Assembly: GCA_033722375.1 (NCBI GenBank)
Contig: JAWVZB010000112.1
Span: 1-9,467 of the forward strand
Direction of reading: 5' to 3'
Origin: JAWVZB01 sp033722375
Lineage (GTDB): Bacteria; Actinomycetota; Nitriliruptoria; Nitriliruptorales; Nitriliruptoraceae
Length of the DNA stretch: 9,467 nt
Shown piece by piece: positions 1-6,461 of this stretch. Made by a program: the position numbers and the translations under genes. The notes under the pieces were generated by a model, which saw only the letters and a list, made by a program, of their open reading frames with translations, had not been told where the DNA came from and made no database searches. Position 1 is the first letter of the stretch. Each line of letters begins with the position of its first letter.

Positions 1-161
1 CAGATGTTGGCCGCGACACCACCGCGCCGGACCTCGAGCTCGTCCACCAGGAAGGACAGGCTCACCCGGTCGAGCTGATCGGCGACGAGCTGCTCGGAGA
101 ACCGGCCCGGGAAGGTCATGAGGTAGTCGGTGGCGATCGATCCGGTGACCGCGATGCGCAC
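1..161 (-). CDS. adoK: Adenosine kinase (PfkB/ribokinase family), 5' part only
   Basis: The first 53 codons of a PfkB-family sugar/nucleoside kinase are visible before the gene runs off the left edge. The translation starts VRIAVTGSIATDYLM, continues FPGRFSEQLV and VSLSFLVDEL, and ends in RRGGVAANI. From memory this aligns almost residue for residue, without gaps, with the N-terminus of Mycobacterium tuberculosis adenosine kinase (Rv2202c), including the start point, so GTG at 159-161 is the natural start. In that family the enzyme phosphorylates adenosine to AMP with ATP in the cytoplasm (purine salvage). The RGGVAAN segment corresponds to the conserved glycine-rich substrate-binding motif. 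The catalytic C-terminal GAGD-type motif lies outside the window, so activity cannot be judged. It diverges from lat with 129 bases between the start codons, and the ribosome-binding site is weak (GGCGGGA). A generic carbohydrate kinase is the alternative, but the adenosine-kinase resemblance is strong. Confidence 0.88.
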   Translation of the reverse strand, partial: MRIAVTGSIATDYLMTFPGRFSEQLVADQLDRVSLSFLVDELEVRRGGVAANI

Positions 162-189
162 GTTGTCCCGCCGTTCGTTGGCAGGCCGG

Positions 190-217
190 AGGGTAGGCGA
201 CGGGGGAGGTCGGTCAG
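190..217 (-). promoter_or_regulatory. Candidate promoter for the adenosine kinase gene
   Basis: On the minus strand CTGACC (217-212) resembles a -35 TTGACA. It is separated by 16 bases from TACCCT (195-190), which fits the actinobacterial -10 pattern TAnnnT. Transcription would start near 183, leaving a leader of about 22 bases before the GTG at 161. This was read by eye; short matches like this occur by chance in GC-rich DNA. Confidence 0.35.
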
Positions 218-252
218 CGCACACCGTCGGCCGGTGGAGGGGGGTGGGTCGC

Positions 253-258
253 TACCGT
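253..258 (+). promoter_or_regulatory. Candidate -10 element for lat
   Basis: TACCGT matches TAnnnT and would place a transcription start near 265, about 25 bases before the preferred ATG at 291 and just ahead of the GGAGG at 277-281. I find no convincing -35 at the usual spacing, so this could be an extended or activator-dependent promoter, or chance. Confidence 0.22.
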
Positions 259-276
259 CGTGCCAGGCCGAGTGTG

Positions 277-281
277 GGAGG
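277..281 (+). promoter_or_regulatory. Ribosome binding site that decides the lat start
   Basis: GGAGG lies 9 bases before the ATG at 291. The longer in-frame start at 234 has no comparable site and would add 19 residues unlike the family's N-terminus, so 291 is preferred. A GTG at 288 is in frame but closer than ideal. Confidence 0.6.
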
Positions 282-290
282 TTGCCGGTG

Positions 291-1601
291 ATGGAGCCGG
301 GGCAGGTCCTGTCAACGATGTCACGACACATGATCGTCGACGGGTTCGACTTCGTACTGGATCACGAGCGGTCGCAGGGAACGACGCTGGTCGACCTGCG
401 CGACGGCACCGAGTACCTCGACATGTTCTCGTTCTTCGCGTCCAACGCGCTCGGCATGAACCATCCGGCGTTGCTGAAGGACGAGGTGCGTGACCACCTG
501 ACCCGGGTGGCCATCAACAAACCGTCGAACTCGGACATCTACAGCCCCGAGATCGCCCAGTTCGTCGAGGTGTTCTCGCGGATCCTCGGTGACCCCCGCC
601 TCGACCACCTGTTCCTCATCGAGGGCGGGGCGCTGGCGGTCGAGAACGCGCTCAAGGCCGCCTTCGACTGGAAGCAGCAGAAGAACGAGGCGGCGGGGCG
701 CGATCCGTCCCTCGGGACCAAGGTGATCCACCTGACGGGCGCCTTCCACGGCCGCACCGGCTACACGATGAGCCTCACCAACACCGAGCCCATGAAGGTG
801 GCCGGTTACCCCAAGTTCGACTGGCCGCGGCTCGATGCCCCCTACCTCGACTTCCCGCTGGACGACCACCGGGACGCGAACCAGCAGCGTGAGGACGCGG
901 CGCTCGACCAGCTCCGAGCGGTGCTCGAGGCGGACGGCCCCGACATCGCCTGTTTCATCGCCGAGCCGATCCAGGCCGAAGGCGGAGACCGCCACCTCTC
1001 ACCGAACTTCCTCCGTGCCACCCAGGAGCTGTGCCACGAGCACGATGTGCTCTTCGCGCTCGACGAGGTCCAGACGGGGGTCGGGCTGACCGGCACGCCC
1101 TGGTGCTACGAGCAGCTCGACCTCGCACCGGACCTGGTCGCGTTCGGCAAGAAGACGCATGTGTGCGGGGTCATGGGCGGCGGCCGCATCAACGAGATCG
1201 AAGACAACGTGTTCGTCACGTCGAGCCGCCTGAACTCGACCTTCGGCGGCAACCTCGTCGACATCACCCGGATGATCTACGTGCTGCAGGTCATCGAGGA
1301 GGAAGCCCTGATCGCGCAGGCGGCGACACTCGGGGAGCACCTGCTCGTCGGTCTCGCGGACCTCGCTTCAACCCATGAGGTGGTCAGCAACGTGCGTGGC
1401 CGGGGCCTCATGTGTGCGTTCGACCTCCCCGACCGCGAGACGCGGGATCGGGTGCTGTCGGGGGTGTTCGCCGACGAACACGTCTTCCTGATCGGATGCG
1501 GTTCGTCCTCGGTCCGCTTCCGGCCCCCACTGACCGCCACCGAAGCCGACCTCGATCATGCCGTCGCGGCGTTGGACCGGGTGCTGCGCAGGCTCACGTG
1601 A
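291..1601 (+). CDS. lat: L-lysine 6-aminotransferase (lysine epsilon-aminotransferase)
   Basis: PLP-dependent class III aminotransferase of 436 residues; the M. tuberculosis Lat (Rv3290c) has about 449. The family moves the epsilon-amino group of L-lysine to 2-oxoglutarate, giving glutamate and alpha-aminoadipate semialdehyde, which cyclises to piperideine-6-carboxylate. Family-specific signatures are visible in order: YLDMFSFFASNALGMNHP, NKPSNSDIYS, FLIEGGALAVENALKAAFDW, FHGRTGYTMSLTNT, EPIQAEGGDRH (residues 225-235), DEVQTG (258-263, the Asp that contacts the PLP ring nitrogen), FGKK (285-288, the first Lys being the likely Schiff-base lysine), RLNSTFGGN and RGRGLMCAF. Glu230 matches the Glu of Mtb Lat reported to switch between substrates. 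Start chosen by the GGAGG at 277-281 and by alignment with the mycobacterial N-terminus. It precedes an aldehyde dehydrogenase by 17 bases, as expected for a lysine-to-aminoadipate pair. In Streptomyces this enzyme feeds cephamycin synthesis; no beta-lactam gene is visible here, so lysine catabolism is more likely. Confidence 0.93.
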   Translation: MEPGQVLSTMSRHMIVDGFDFVLDHERSQGTTLVDLRDGTEYLDMFSFFASNALGMNHPALLKDEVRDHLTRVAINKPSNSDIYSPEIAQFVEVFSRILGDPRLDHLFLIEGGALAVENALKAAFDWKQQKNEAAGRDPSLGTKVIHLTGAFHGRTGYTMSLTNTEPMKVAGYPKFDWPRLDAPYLDFPLDDHRDANQQREDAALDQLRAVLEADGPDIACFIAEPIQAEGGDRHLSPNFLRATQELCHEHDVLFALDEVQTGVGLTGTPWCYEQLDLAPDLVAFGKKTHVCGVMGGGRINEIEDNVFVTSSRLNSTFGGNLVDITRMIYVLQVIEEEALIAQAATLGEHLLVGLADLASTHEVVSNVRGRGLMCAFDLPDRETRDRVLSGVFADEHVFLIGCGSSSVRFRPPLTATEADLDHAVAALDRVLRRLT

Positions 1602-1618
1602 CCACCGAGGAGCACGCC

Positions 1619-3172
1619 ATGGCAGACGACACCATCCGCTCGCTCGTGGACGGCTCGCGCTGGGACGGGGAGACGCGCGAGACGACGACGATCACGAACC
1701 CGGCCGATCACGACGAGACGGTGTCCCGCGCCGAGCTTGCGGGGCCCGACGCGCTGGCCGCTGCGGCTTCTGCCGCGCGCACCGCACAGCGGGAATGGGC
1801 AGCGGTGCCGGCTCCGGTGCGTGGGGTGGCGATCGGGAAGCTCGGGCGCATCATCGAGGCCAACAAGGAACCTCTCTCCCAGATCATCACGCGCGAGATC
1901 GGAAAGCCGATCGTCGAGTCTCGGGGCGAGGTGCAGGAGGCGATCGACACCTGCATCTTCTTCGCCTCCGAAGGCCGGCGGCTCTACGGGCAGACCGTGC
2001 CGAGCGAGATGCCGGACAAGGACCTCTTCACCTACCGCAACCCGGTGGGGACCATGTGCGTGATCACCGCCGGGAACTTCCCCGTGGCGGTGCCGTCGTG
2101 GTACATCGTCCCGGCCCTCGTGGCCGGTAACGCCGTGGTCTGGAAGCCCGCGGAGTACACCCCTGCGGTGGCCGACGCGTTCACCCGGCTGATCCACGCG
2201 GCGGGGATCCCGGGCGGGGCGCTGCAGATGGTGCTGACGGGCGGCCGTGACACGTTCCAGGGGCTCGAGACCGCGTTCGAGGACGGGAACCTGGACAAGG
2301 TCGGCTTCACCGGCTCCGTGGACGTCGGGCGCGCCATCGGGGAGCTGTGTGGCCGCCACCTCGTGACCCCCACGCTCGAGCTCGGCGGCAAGAACCCGCT
2401 GGTCGTGATGCCCGACGCGAACCTGGATCTCGCGGTGGAGGGGTCGCTGTTCAGCGGGTTCGGAACCGCCGGCCAACGCTGCACCTCGCTCGGCGTCGCG
2501 ATCGTCCACGAGGCGGTCCACGGCGAGTTCCTCGACCGGTACGACAAGGCGGTGCGGGAGGCGGCGGTCGGCAGCCCCACCGAGGACGTCGTCTACGGCC
2601 CCATGATCAACCAGCGGTTCGCGGACAACTACGAGGGCTGGCTCGAACACATCGAGAGCCACCACCGCACCCTCGGCTCGACGGCGGTCGGCCGCATCGA
2701 CGACGAGCACCCCCGCGAAGGATTCGTCGGCGATCCGTCCACCGGGCTCTACTACCACCCGGTGATCGTGGACGGGGTCACCAGCGACGACGTGCTGTAC
2801 CGGCAGGAGACGTTCGGTCCCATCGTCCCGGTCACCACCTTCTCGGATCTGGACGAGGCGATCGAGCTTGCGAACGGCCACGGGTACGGGTTGTCCTCCG
2901 CGATCTACACCACCGACCCCCACAGCGTCTTCCGGTTCCGCGAGGGTGTCAGCGCCGGGATGCTGTCGGTCAACAACTCGACGTCCGGAGCGGAGGCGCA
3001 TCTGCCCTTCGGGGGGAACGGTCGCTCCGGCAACGGCGCTCGGCAGTCGGGAATCTGGATGCTCGAGCAGGTCACCCGCTGGCAGTCGATGAACTGGGAC
3101 CACAGCGGGCGGCTCCAGAAGGCCCAGATGGACGTCGGGGAGGTCGAGGCGGACCTGGACTTCCGGCTCTGA
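1619..3172 (+). CDS. Aldehyde dehydrogenase, probable alpha-aminoadipate semialdehyde (piperideine-6-carboxylate) dehydrogenase
   Basis: A 517-residue NAD(P)-dependent aldehyde dehydrogenase. Visible elements are AGNFPVAVPSW with Asn153, the oxyanion-stabilising residue; VWKPAEYTP, the cofactor region; FTGSVDVG, the Rossmann glycine loop; LELGGKNP with general-base Glu254; GTAGQRCTS with nucleophile Cys288, spaced 34 residues from the Glu as in the family; and ETFGPIVPV and PFGGNGRSGNG near the C-terminus. GTAGQRCT recalls the ALDH7/antiquitin group, whose substrate is alpha-aminoadipate semialdehyde, but LELGGKNP rather than LELGGNN is not typical of it. The substrate is therefore inferred mainly from position: the gene follows lat, and oxidation of the Lat product would give L-2-aminoadipate. 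Start: ATG at 1619 has GAGGAG (1607-1612) 6 bases upstream. A GTG at 1598 overlaps the lat stop and is a possible coupled start, while the frame open back to 1412 runs inside lat and is not coding. The ALDH family call is secure; the substrate is moderately so. Confidence 0.9.
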   Translation: MADDTIRSLVDGSRWDGETRETTTITNPADHDETVSRAELAGPDALAAAASAARTAQREWAAVPAPVRGVAIGKLGRIIEANKEPLSQIITREIGKPIVESRGEVQEAIDTCIFFASEGRRLYGQTVPSEMPDKDLFTYRNPVGTMCVITAGNFPVAVPSWYIVPALVAGNAVVWKPAEYTPAVADAFTRLIHAAGIPGGALQMVLTGGRDTFQGLETAFEDGNLDKVGFTGSVDVGRAIGELCGRHLVTPTLELGGKNPLVVMPDANLDLAVEGSLFSGFGTAGQRCTSLGVAIVHEAVHGEFLDRYDKAVREAAVGSPTEDVVYGPMINQRFADNYEGWLEHIESHHRTLGSTAVGRIDDEHPREGFVGDPSTGLYYHPVIVDGVTSDDVLYRQETFGPIVPVTTFSDLDEAIELANGHGYGLSSAIYTTDPHSVFRFREGVSAGMLSVNNSTSGAEAHLPFGGNGRSGNGARQSGIWMLEQVTRWQSMNWDHSGRLQKAQMDVGEVEADLDFRL

Positions 3173-3178
3173 GGCTCT

Positions 3179-3193
3179 CGGCGAACGACGCCG
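3179..3193. terminator. Small hairpin between convergent ALDH and PAC2 genes
   Basis: CGGCG (3179-3183) and CGCCG (3189-3193) pair around a 5-base loop in the 25-base gap between two convergent stop codons. The stem is short and there is no T-tract on either strand, so a role in termination is suggested only by its place. Confidence 0.25.
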
Positions 3194-3197
3194 GCGG

Positions 3198-4070
3198 CTA
3201 CTCCGCGTCGTCCTCGTCGCGGAGGAAACGCTCGAACTCGGCGGCGATCTGGTCGCCGGTGGGAAGCGGGCCGCCGCCCAGGCCCTGATCGTCCAGGAGG
3301 TCGTCGTCGTAGATCTCCTCGAGCGACTCGATGTGGTTGGTGATCTCGGGCGATCCGGCCGCGGCGACGTCGAGCTTGGTGCGGTGATCGATGATCTCGG
3401 CGTCGAAGACGCTGCTGTCGACCTCGAGCTCCAGGTAGTTGGCGAGTCGGAAGAGCAGCGTCTGCGCACCGGCGGGGTACTCCCCGGCGACGTAGTGCGG
3501 GATGCGCGCCCACAAGCCGAGCGTGGCGAGCCCGGCGTCCCGCAGCGCCGTTTCGAGCACCACCTGGCAGGACGCGGGCACGACCACCTCCTCGTGGGGC
3601 CGCCCGACCTGCTCGAGGAGCTCCTCGTCGGACGAGGTCGAGATCAGCCGGACCGGGCGGGTGTGGGGCACCGGCCCCGGCACGGCTCCGAGACCGACGT
3701 ACCGCTCGGCACCGGCGTCGTCGGCGATCTCGACGACCGCATCACACAGCGACTTCCACGACAGGTCCGGCTCGGCGCCTGTCACGAGCAACAGGTCCGG
3801 GCCGCCAGCGGGAGCGAGGTGCCACAGCTCGAGAGCCGGCCACTCCGGGTCGCCGAGGATGCCGCGCTCGATGTCGAGCAGCGGACGCCGGTCTCGGTAG
3901 TCGTAGAGCCGGTCGGCATCGAAGGTCCCCAGGAGATCCGCGTTGAACTGGTCCTTGAGCTGCGCGGCGGCCAACGTCCCCGCCTGTCCGGCGTCGGTCC
4001 AGCCGTCGAGCGCCACGAGCATCACGACACCCCGGAGGCCTTCCGGGAGCTGGCGGTGGTAGATGAACAA
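3198..4070 (-). CDS. PAC2-family protein (proteasome assembly chaperone-like)
   Basis: A protein of 290 residues from the TTG start. The N-terminal segment GVVMLVALDGWTDAGQAGTLAA followed by FDADRLYDYRDRRP is the hallmark of actinobacterial PAC2/DUF75 proteins such as Mtb Rv2125 and Rv2714. The later PGPVPHTRPVRL, PASCQVVLETALRDAGL and IPHYVAGEYPAGAQTLL also fit. The archaeal and eukaryotic relatives include proteasome assembly chaperones. The biochemical role in bacteria is not established, so this is a family name and not a function. The C-terminal third is strongly acidic, with an EEIYDDDLLDD patch and an RDEDDAE end. Start: the frame is open upstream to 4574, but homology begins at MFIYHRQLPEG (first residue from TTG), and GAGG (4082-4079) sits 8 bases before TTG, with a promoter-like pair further upstream. 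No ATG is available nearby. It is convergent with ALDH and divergent from the methyltransferase. Family confident; start moderate. Confidence 0.86.
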   Translation of the reverse strand: MFIYHRQLPEGLRGVVMLVALDGWTDAGQAGTLAAAQLKDQFNADLLGTFDADRLYDYRDRRPLLDIERGILGDPEWPALELWHLAPAGGPDLLLVTGAEPDLSWKSLCDAVVEIADDAGAERYVGLGAVPGPVPHTRPVRLISTSSDEELLEQVGRPHEEVVVPASCQVVLETALRDAGLATLGLWARIPHYVAGEYPAGAQTLLFRLANYLELEVDSSVFDAEIIDHRTKLDVAAAGSPEITNHIESLEEIYDDDLLDDQGLGGGPLPTGDQIAAEFERFLRDEDDAE

Positions 4071-4078
4071 GTCGGTGT

Positions 4079-4082
4079 CCTC
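4079..4082 (-). promoter_or_regulatory. Ribosome binding site supporting the TTG start of PAC2
   Basis: GAGG on the minus strand lies 8 bases before TTG (4070-4068). It supports an unusual TTG start at the point where family similarity begins. Confidence 0.45.
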
Positions 4083-4113
4083 ACGCCTCGAGCGGGAACG
4101 GCTCGGTCCCGGC

Positions 4114-4141
4114 AGACTACGCGCGGAGGTCGCTGTGTCAC
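4114..4141 (-). promoter_or_regulatory. Candidate promoter for the PAC2 gene, overlapping the methyltransferase start codon
   Basis: GTGACA (4141-4136) differs from the -35 consensus TTGACA at one base. It is followed after 16 bases by TAGTCT (4119-4114), which fits TAnnnT. The predicted transcription start near 4107 gives a leader of about 37 bases to the TTG. The -35 hexamer covers part of the methyltransferase GTG start codon (4135-4137), so polymerase binding here would sit over the start of the divergent gene. Read by eye. Confidence 0.4.
4125..4129 (+). promoter_or_regulatory. Ribosome binding site that decides the methyltransferase start
   Basis: GGAGG lies 5 bases before the GTG at 4135. 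The longer in-frame ATG at 4063 has no such site and would run 8 bases into the opposite-strand PAC2 gene, so the GTG is preferred. Confidence 0.55.
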
Positions 4142-5394
4142 CACACGAACGTGCGCGCACGCCGGGGCTCGCGGCGACAGCCGCCCGCTGGCTCGTGTCC
4201 GACGGCCGAGAAGAGATCACGCATGCCACCGCTTGGCTCGACGCCGGCGAGACGACCCTTGCGGTCCTCACCGCACTCCGCAAGCGGGGCCTGTCCCGGG
4301 AGCGGGCCGCCGCGGTGGTGGACGCCGCGCTGGCACGGCGCCGCGCCCGGGACGACTGGCCCCTGGCCGAGCAGATGATCGCGACGAAGCGGGCGCTGGA
4401 GCAGGCCAGCCATCCTGCCGTGTCCGCCTGGCGGGCCGAGCGCTTCCGCGGCGTCGAAGACGTCGTCGACGCGGGGGCGGGGGTGGGCGGTGACACCATC
4501 GCCCTCGCACGGGAAGCCGCGAGCGTGTTGGCGCTGGACCGGAGCGAGGCCAGACTCGTGATGCTCGGCCACAACGCCGACGTCCACGGCGTGGACGCGG
4601 CCGCGGCGGTGTGCGACCTGACGCGGCCGATCCTCAGTCACGTGAACTTCGTGCACGCCGACCCGAGTCGGCGGGTCGAGGGCCGACGGGTCACGCGACT
4701 GGCCGACTACCAGCCGTCTGTCGCTGCGATGTGGCCCCTCTTCGCAGCAGCGAAGGGGGGCGCGCTGGTCGTCTCGCCCGGAGTGGATCTCCACGATCCC
4801 GATCTGCCGGACGGTGAGCTCGAGTTCGTACAGTTGGGATCGTCGTTGATGGAGGGGGTGGTCTGGACGGGCAGTCTGGCCCGTTCGGGCCACAGGTCGG
4901 CCACCGTCATCGCCGACCGGACCGTGCATCGAGCTGCGCGAGGTGCGGGGCAGCTACCCACCGGCGCAGTGGGGGAGTGGCTGCTCGAGCCCGCCCCCGC
5001 GGCGGTCCGAGCGAGGCTGCACGACGATCTGGGACGCGAGATCGGCGCCTGGCGACTCGCCGAGCGACGGGCACTCCTGACCACCGACGAGGAGCCGGAA
5101 GAGTCGCCATGGTGGCGCGCAGCCCGGGTCGAGGCCGTGCTGCCACTGCGGCCTCGGGCGGTCAAGGCCTGGCTCCGCGAGCGAGACACTGCGCCGATCG
5201 AGCTGGTGCTCCACGGGGTCGACGTCGAGGTCGACGCGTGGTGGCGCGAACTCGGCGCGCCGCCACGGGCCTGGGGCGGCCGGGTGATCCACCTGGTCCG
5301 ACTCGACGACGGGGGCAGCTGCATCGTGACATCGGCCCCGATCGGCACGGAACAACGGCAGAAGGTGGTTCCACACCCGCGACCCAACCGGTAA
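4135..5394 (+). CDS. Class I SAM-dependent methyltransferase with C-terminal THUMP-like domain
   Basis: A cytoplasmic protein of 419 residues from GTG at 4135. An N-terminal helical region (about 1-95) ends in LEQASHPAVSAWRAERF, the usual lead-in to the Rossmann domain in this family. Motif I is VDAGAGVGGDTIALA (about 111-125), an acidic residue follows in LALDRS (Asp135), and DPSRR (176-180) matches the family's characteristic DPARR. The segments SPGVDLHDPDL and VWTGSLARSGHRSATVI follow. The last 100 residues (VEAVLPLRPRAVKAWLRE to VIHLVRLDDGGSCIVTSAP) resemble the THUMP-like domain found with these methyltransferases in actinobacteria. A role in RNA methylation is often supposed but the substrate is unknown, and I infer none. 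The stop codon is 10 bases before a small zinc-ribbon gene on the same strand, so the two may be co-transcribed. The PAC2 gene diverges 64 bases away. Confidence 0.85.
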   Translation: MSPHERARTPGLAATAARWLVSDGREEITHATAWLDAGETTLAVLTALRKRGLSRERAAAVVDAALARRRARDDWPLAEQMIATKRALEQASHPAVSAWRAERFRGVEDVVDAGAGVGGDTIALAREAASVLALDRSEARLVMLGHNADVHGVDAAAAVCDLTRPILSHVNFVHADPSRRVEGRRVTRLADYQPSVAAMWPLFAAAKGGALVVSPGVDLHDPDLPDGELEFVQLGSSLMEGVVWTGSLARSGHRSATVIADRTVHRAARGAGQLPTGAVGEWLLEPAPAAVRARLHDDLGREIGAWRLAERRALLTTDEEPEESPWWRAARVEAVLPLRPRAVKAWLRERDTAPIELVLHGVDVEVDAWWRELGAPPRAWGGRVIHLVRLDDGGSCIVTSAPIGTEQRQKVVPHPRPNR

Positions 5395-5397
5395 CGT
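5392..5397 (+). promoter_or_regulatory. Leaderless-type -10 element for the small zinc-ribbon gene
   Basis: TAACGT fits TAnnnT and ends 7 bases before the ATG at 5405, the spacing at which transcription would start at the A of ATG. There is no good ribosome binding site ahead of this ATG, which fits a leaderless mRNA. The element includes the TAA stop of the methyltransferase. No clear -35 is seen. Confidence 0.35.
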
Positions 5398-5404
5398 GGT
5401 GAAC

Positions 5405-5677
5405 ATGACCGACGGCAACGATGCAGGGACCGCGCTCCAGGACCTCCAGGAGTGGGAGCTCGACTCGCAACGACCCTGCACCAGGTGTGGTGGCGAGCAG
5501 CACCTCGTGGTGAGCCAGGAGGGCATGGGGAAGTACCGCTGCGACACGTGCGAGCTGGTCGTCGGCTTCGACATGACGAGCTCGACGCCCGAGTTCCTGA
5601 TCTCGCGAGGGCTCCCGGGCCGCTACACGAAGGACCGGTTCAGCTCGGTCCTCCTCGACGCCGAACGGCGCCTCTGA
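5405..5677 (+). CDS. Small double-CXXC (zinc-ribbon) protein of unknown function
   Basis: A 90-residue, acidic and soluble-looking protein with no signal peptide or membrane segment. The pairs C25-x-x-C28 (PCTRCGG) and C46-x-x-C49 (YRCDTCE) are 17 residues apart and read as a zinc ribbon. A charged N-terminus (LQDLQEWELD) precedes them, and a C-terminal tail (FLISRGLPGRYTKDRFSSVLLDAERRL) looks helical and basic then acidic. I do not recognise a named family. Third codon positions are mostly G/C, as in neighbouring genes, which supports coding. Start: ATG at 5405 is chosen because a TAnnnT element ends 7 bases upstream; GTG codons at 5396 and 5399 are in frame and possible. It follows the methyltransferase by 10 bases and converges on plsC with a 12-base gap. 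A link to RNA modification is only suggested by the neighbour. The CXXC spacing and size leave a nucleic-acid-binding or protein-protein adaptor role open. Confidence 0.75.
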   Translation: MTDGNDAGTALQDLQEWELDSQRPCTRCGGEQHLVVSQEGMGKYRCDTCELVVGFDMTSSTPEFLISRGLPGRYTKDRFSSVLLDAERRL

Positions 5678-5693
5678 CCCCTTCGCTGGTCAG
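5674..5693. terminator. Inverted repeat spanning both stop codons of convergent genes, possible bidirectional terminator
   Basis: CTGACC (5674-5679) and GGTCAG (5688-5693) form a perfect 6-base stem with an 8-base loop. The TGA of the small zinc-ribbon gene lies in one arm and the TGA of plsC, on the other strand, lies in the other. The symmetry makes it equally available to transcripts from both sides. No T-tract follows on either side, so it is not a classical intrinsic terminator. Confidence 0.4.
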
Positions 5694-6451
5694 TCGTCCT
5701 CGAGCTGCCGACGTCGTTTGCGGGCCCGCTCCGCGTGCTGCTCCTTGAGCCTGCGCTCGGCGTCCTCCGGTGTCGGGGCGGAACCGCCGCGATGGGCCGG
5801 TACCCACCAGGCCCCTTCCTCCGGCTCCTCGGGGTAGGCGTCCTGGGCCTCCCGGAGTAGGCGCGTGATGGCCGACATGAGCTGTTCGGTCTCGGCCACC
5901 GGATCGTCGCCGGCGAAGCGCATCGGGGGGCCGTAGTGCACCTGGATCGGCGTCCCACGCCGGAGGTTGCGGGGTCGCCACTTCGTCAACAGCCGGTGGC
6001 TGCCCCACACCGCGCACGGGATGATCGGGACGTGGGCGGCAGCCGCCATCCGGACAGCCCCCGTCTTCCCGCTCCGCGGAACGAACGAGGGGCTGATCGT
6101 GCCCTCGGGATGGATGCCGACGACCTCTCCGGCCTCGAGTTTCGCGAGGGCGTCCCGGATGGCCTGCTCACGATCGCCGTAGGGGTCCGCCTCGATCTGC
6201 TGGAGGGCCCGCATCAAGGGACCCGCGACGGGATGGGTGAACACCTCCCGGCGAGCCACGAACCGGACCCGACGTCGGGGCGGGGGAGGGGCGAGCGCGA
6301 CGAAGCAGAAGTCGAGATAGCCGATGTGGTTGCTCGCGATGACCGCGCCGCCCTCCCGGGGGATGTGCTCGTGGCCGACCGAGCGGATGTCGAGATCGAG
6401 CAGGCGGAACCCGAGGCGGAACAAGACCGACCCCAAGGGGTAGAGATCCAC
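5690..6451 (-). CDS. plsC: 1-acyl-sn-glycerol-3-phosphate acyltransferase family protein (PlsC-type)
   Basis: A protein of 253 residues from GTG. It has the acyltransferase blocks in order: NHIGYLDF (41-48) with the catalytic H42-x4-D47; VRFVARREVF (62-71), block II; HPEGTIS (114-120), block III, which binds the phosphate of the acceptor; and VPIIPCAVWG (about 141-150), block IV. The family transfers an acyl chain from acyl-ACP or acyl-CoA to lysophosphatidate at the inner membrane face during phospholipid synthesis; the exact acceptor here is not shown. The N-terminus (YPLGSVLFRLGFRLLDLDI) is hydrophobic enough for membrane association. A proline/arginine stretch (APPPPRRRVR) separates blocks I and II, and the C-terminus ends in a charged tail (EQHAERARKRRRQLEDD). 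GTG at 6451 has AGGAGG (6467-6462) 10 bases upstream. It is divergent from terC and convergent with the zinc-ribbon gene. Confidence 0.88.
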   Translation of the reverse strand: MDLYPLGSVLFRLGFRLLDLDIRSVGHEHIPREGGAVIASNHIGYLDFCFVALAPPPPRRRVRFVARREVFTHPVAGPLMRALQQIEADPYGDREQAIRDALAKLEAGEVVGIHPEGTISPSFVPRSGKTGAVRMAAAAHVPIIPCAVWGSHRLLTKWRPRNLRRGTPIQVHYGPPMRFAGDDPVAETEQLMSAITRLLREAQDAYPEEPEEGAWWVPAHRGGSAPTPEDAERRLKEQHAERARKRRRQLEDD

Positions 6452-6461
6452 CTCCTCGCTC

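Noticed and set aside
1412..1618. N-terminal extension of the ALDH back to 1412
   Set aside because: It would be translated out of frame inside lat and gives an Arg/Pro-rich sequence. ATG at 1619 has a good ribosome binding site.
1556..3469. Long open frame on the minus strand (637 codons) across the ALDH gene
   Set aside because: It is antisense to a clear ALDH with intact motifs. The translation is Arg/Ser/Pro-rich low complexity with no recognisable domain, the usual shadow in high-GC DNA.
4063..4134. Methyltransferase start at ATG 4063
   Set aside because: It would overlap the first codons of the divergent PAC2 gene and lacks a ribosome binding site. GTG 4135 has GGAGG 5 bases upstream.
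3333..4493. Plus-strand open frame (386 codons) opposite PAC2 and into the methyltransferase
   Set aside because: It runs antisense to PAC2 and out of frame with the methyltransferase, and has no family resemblance.
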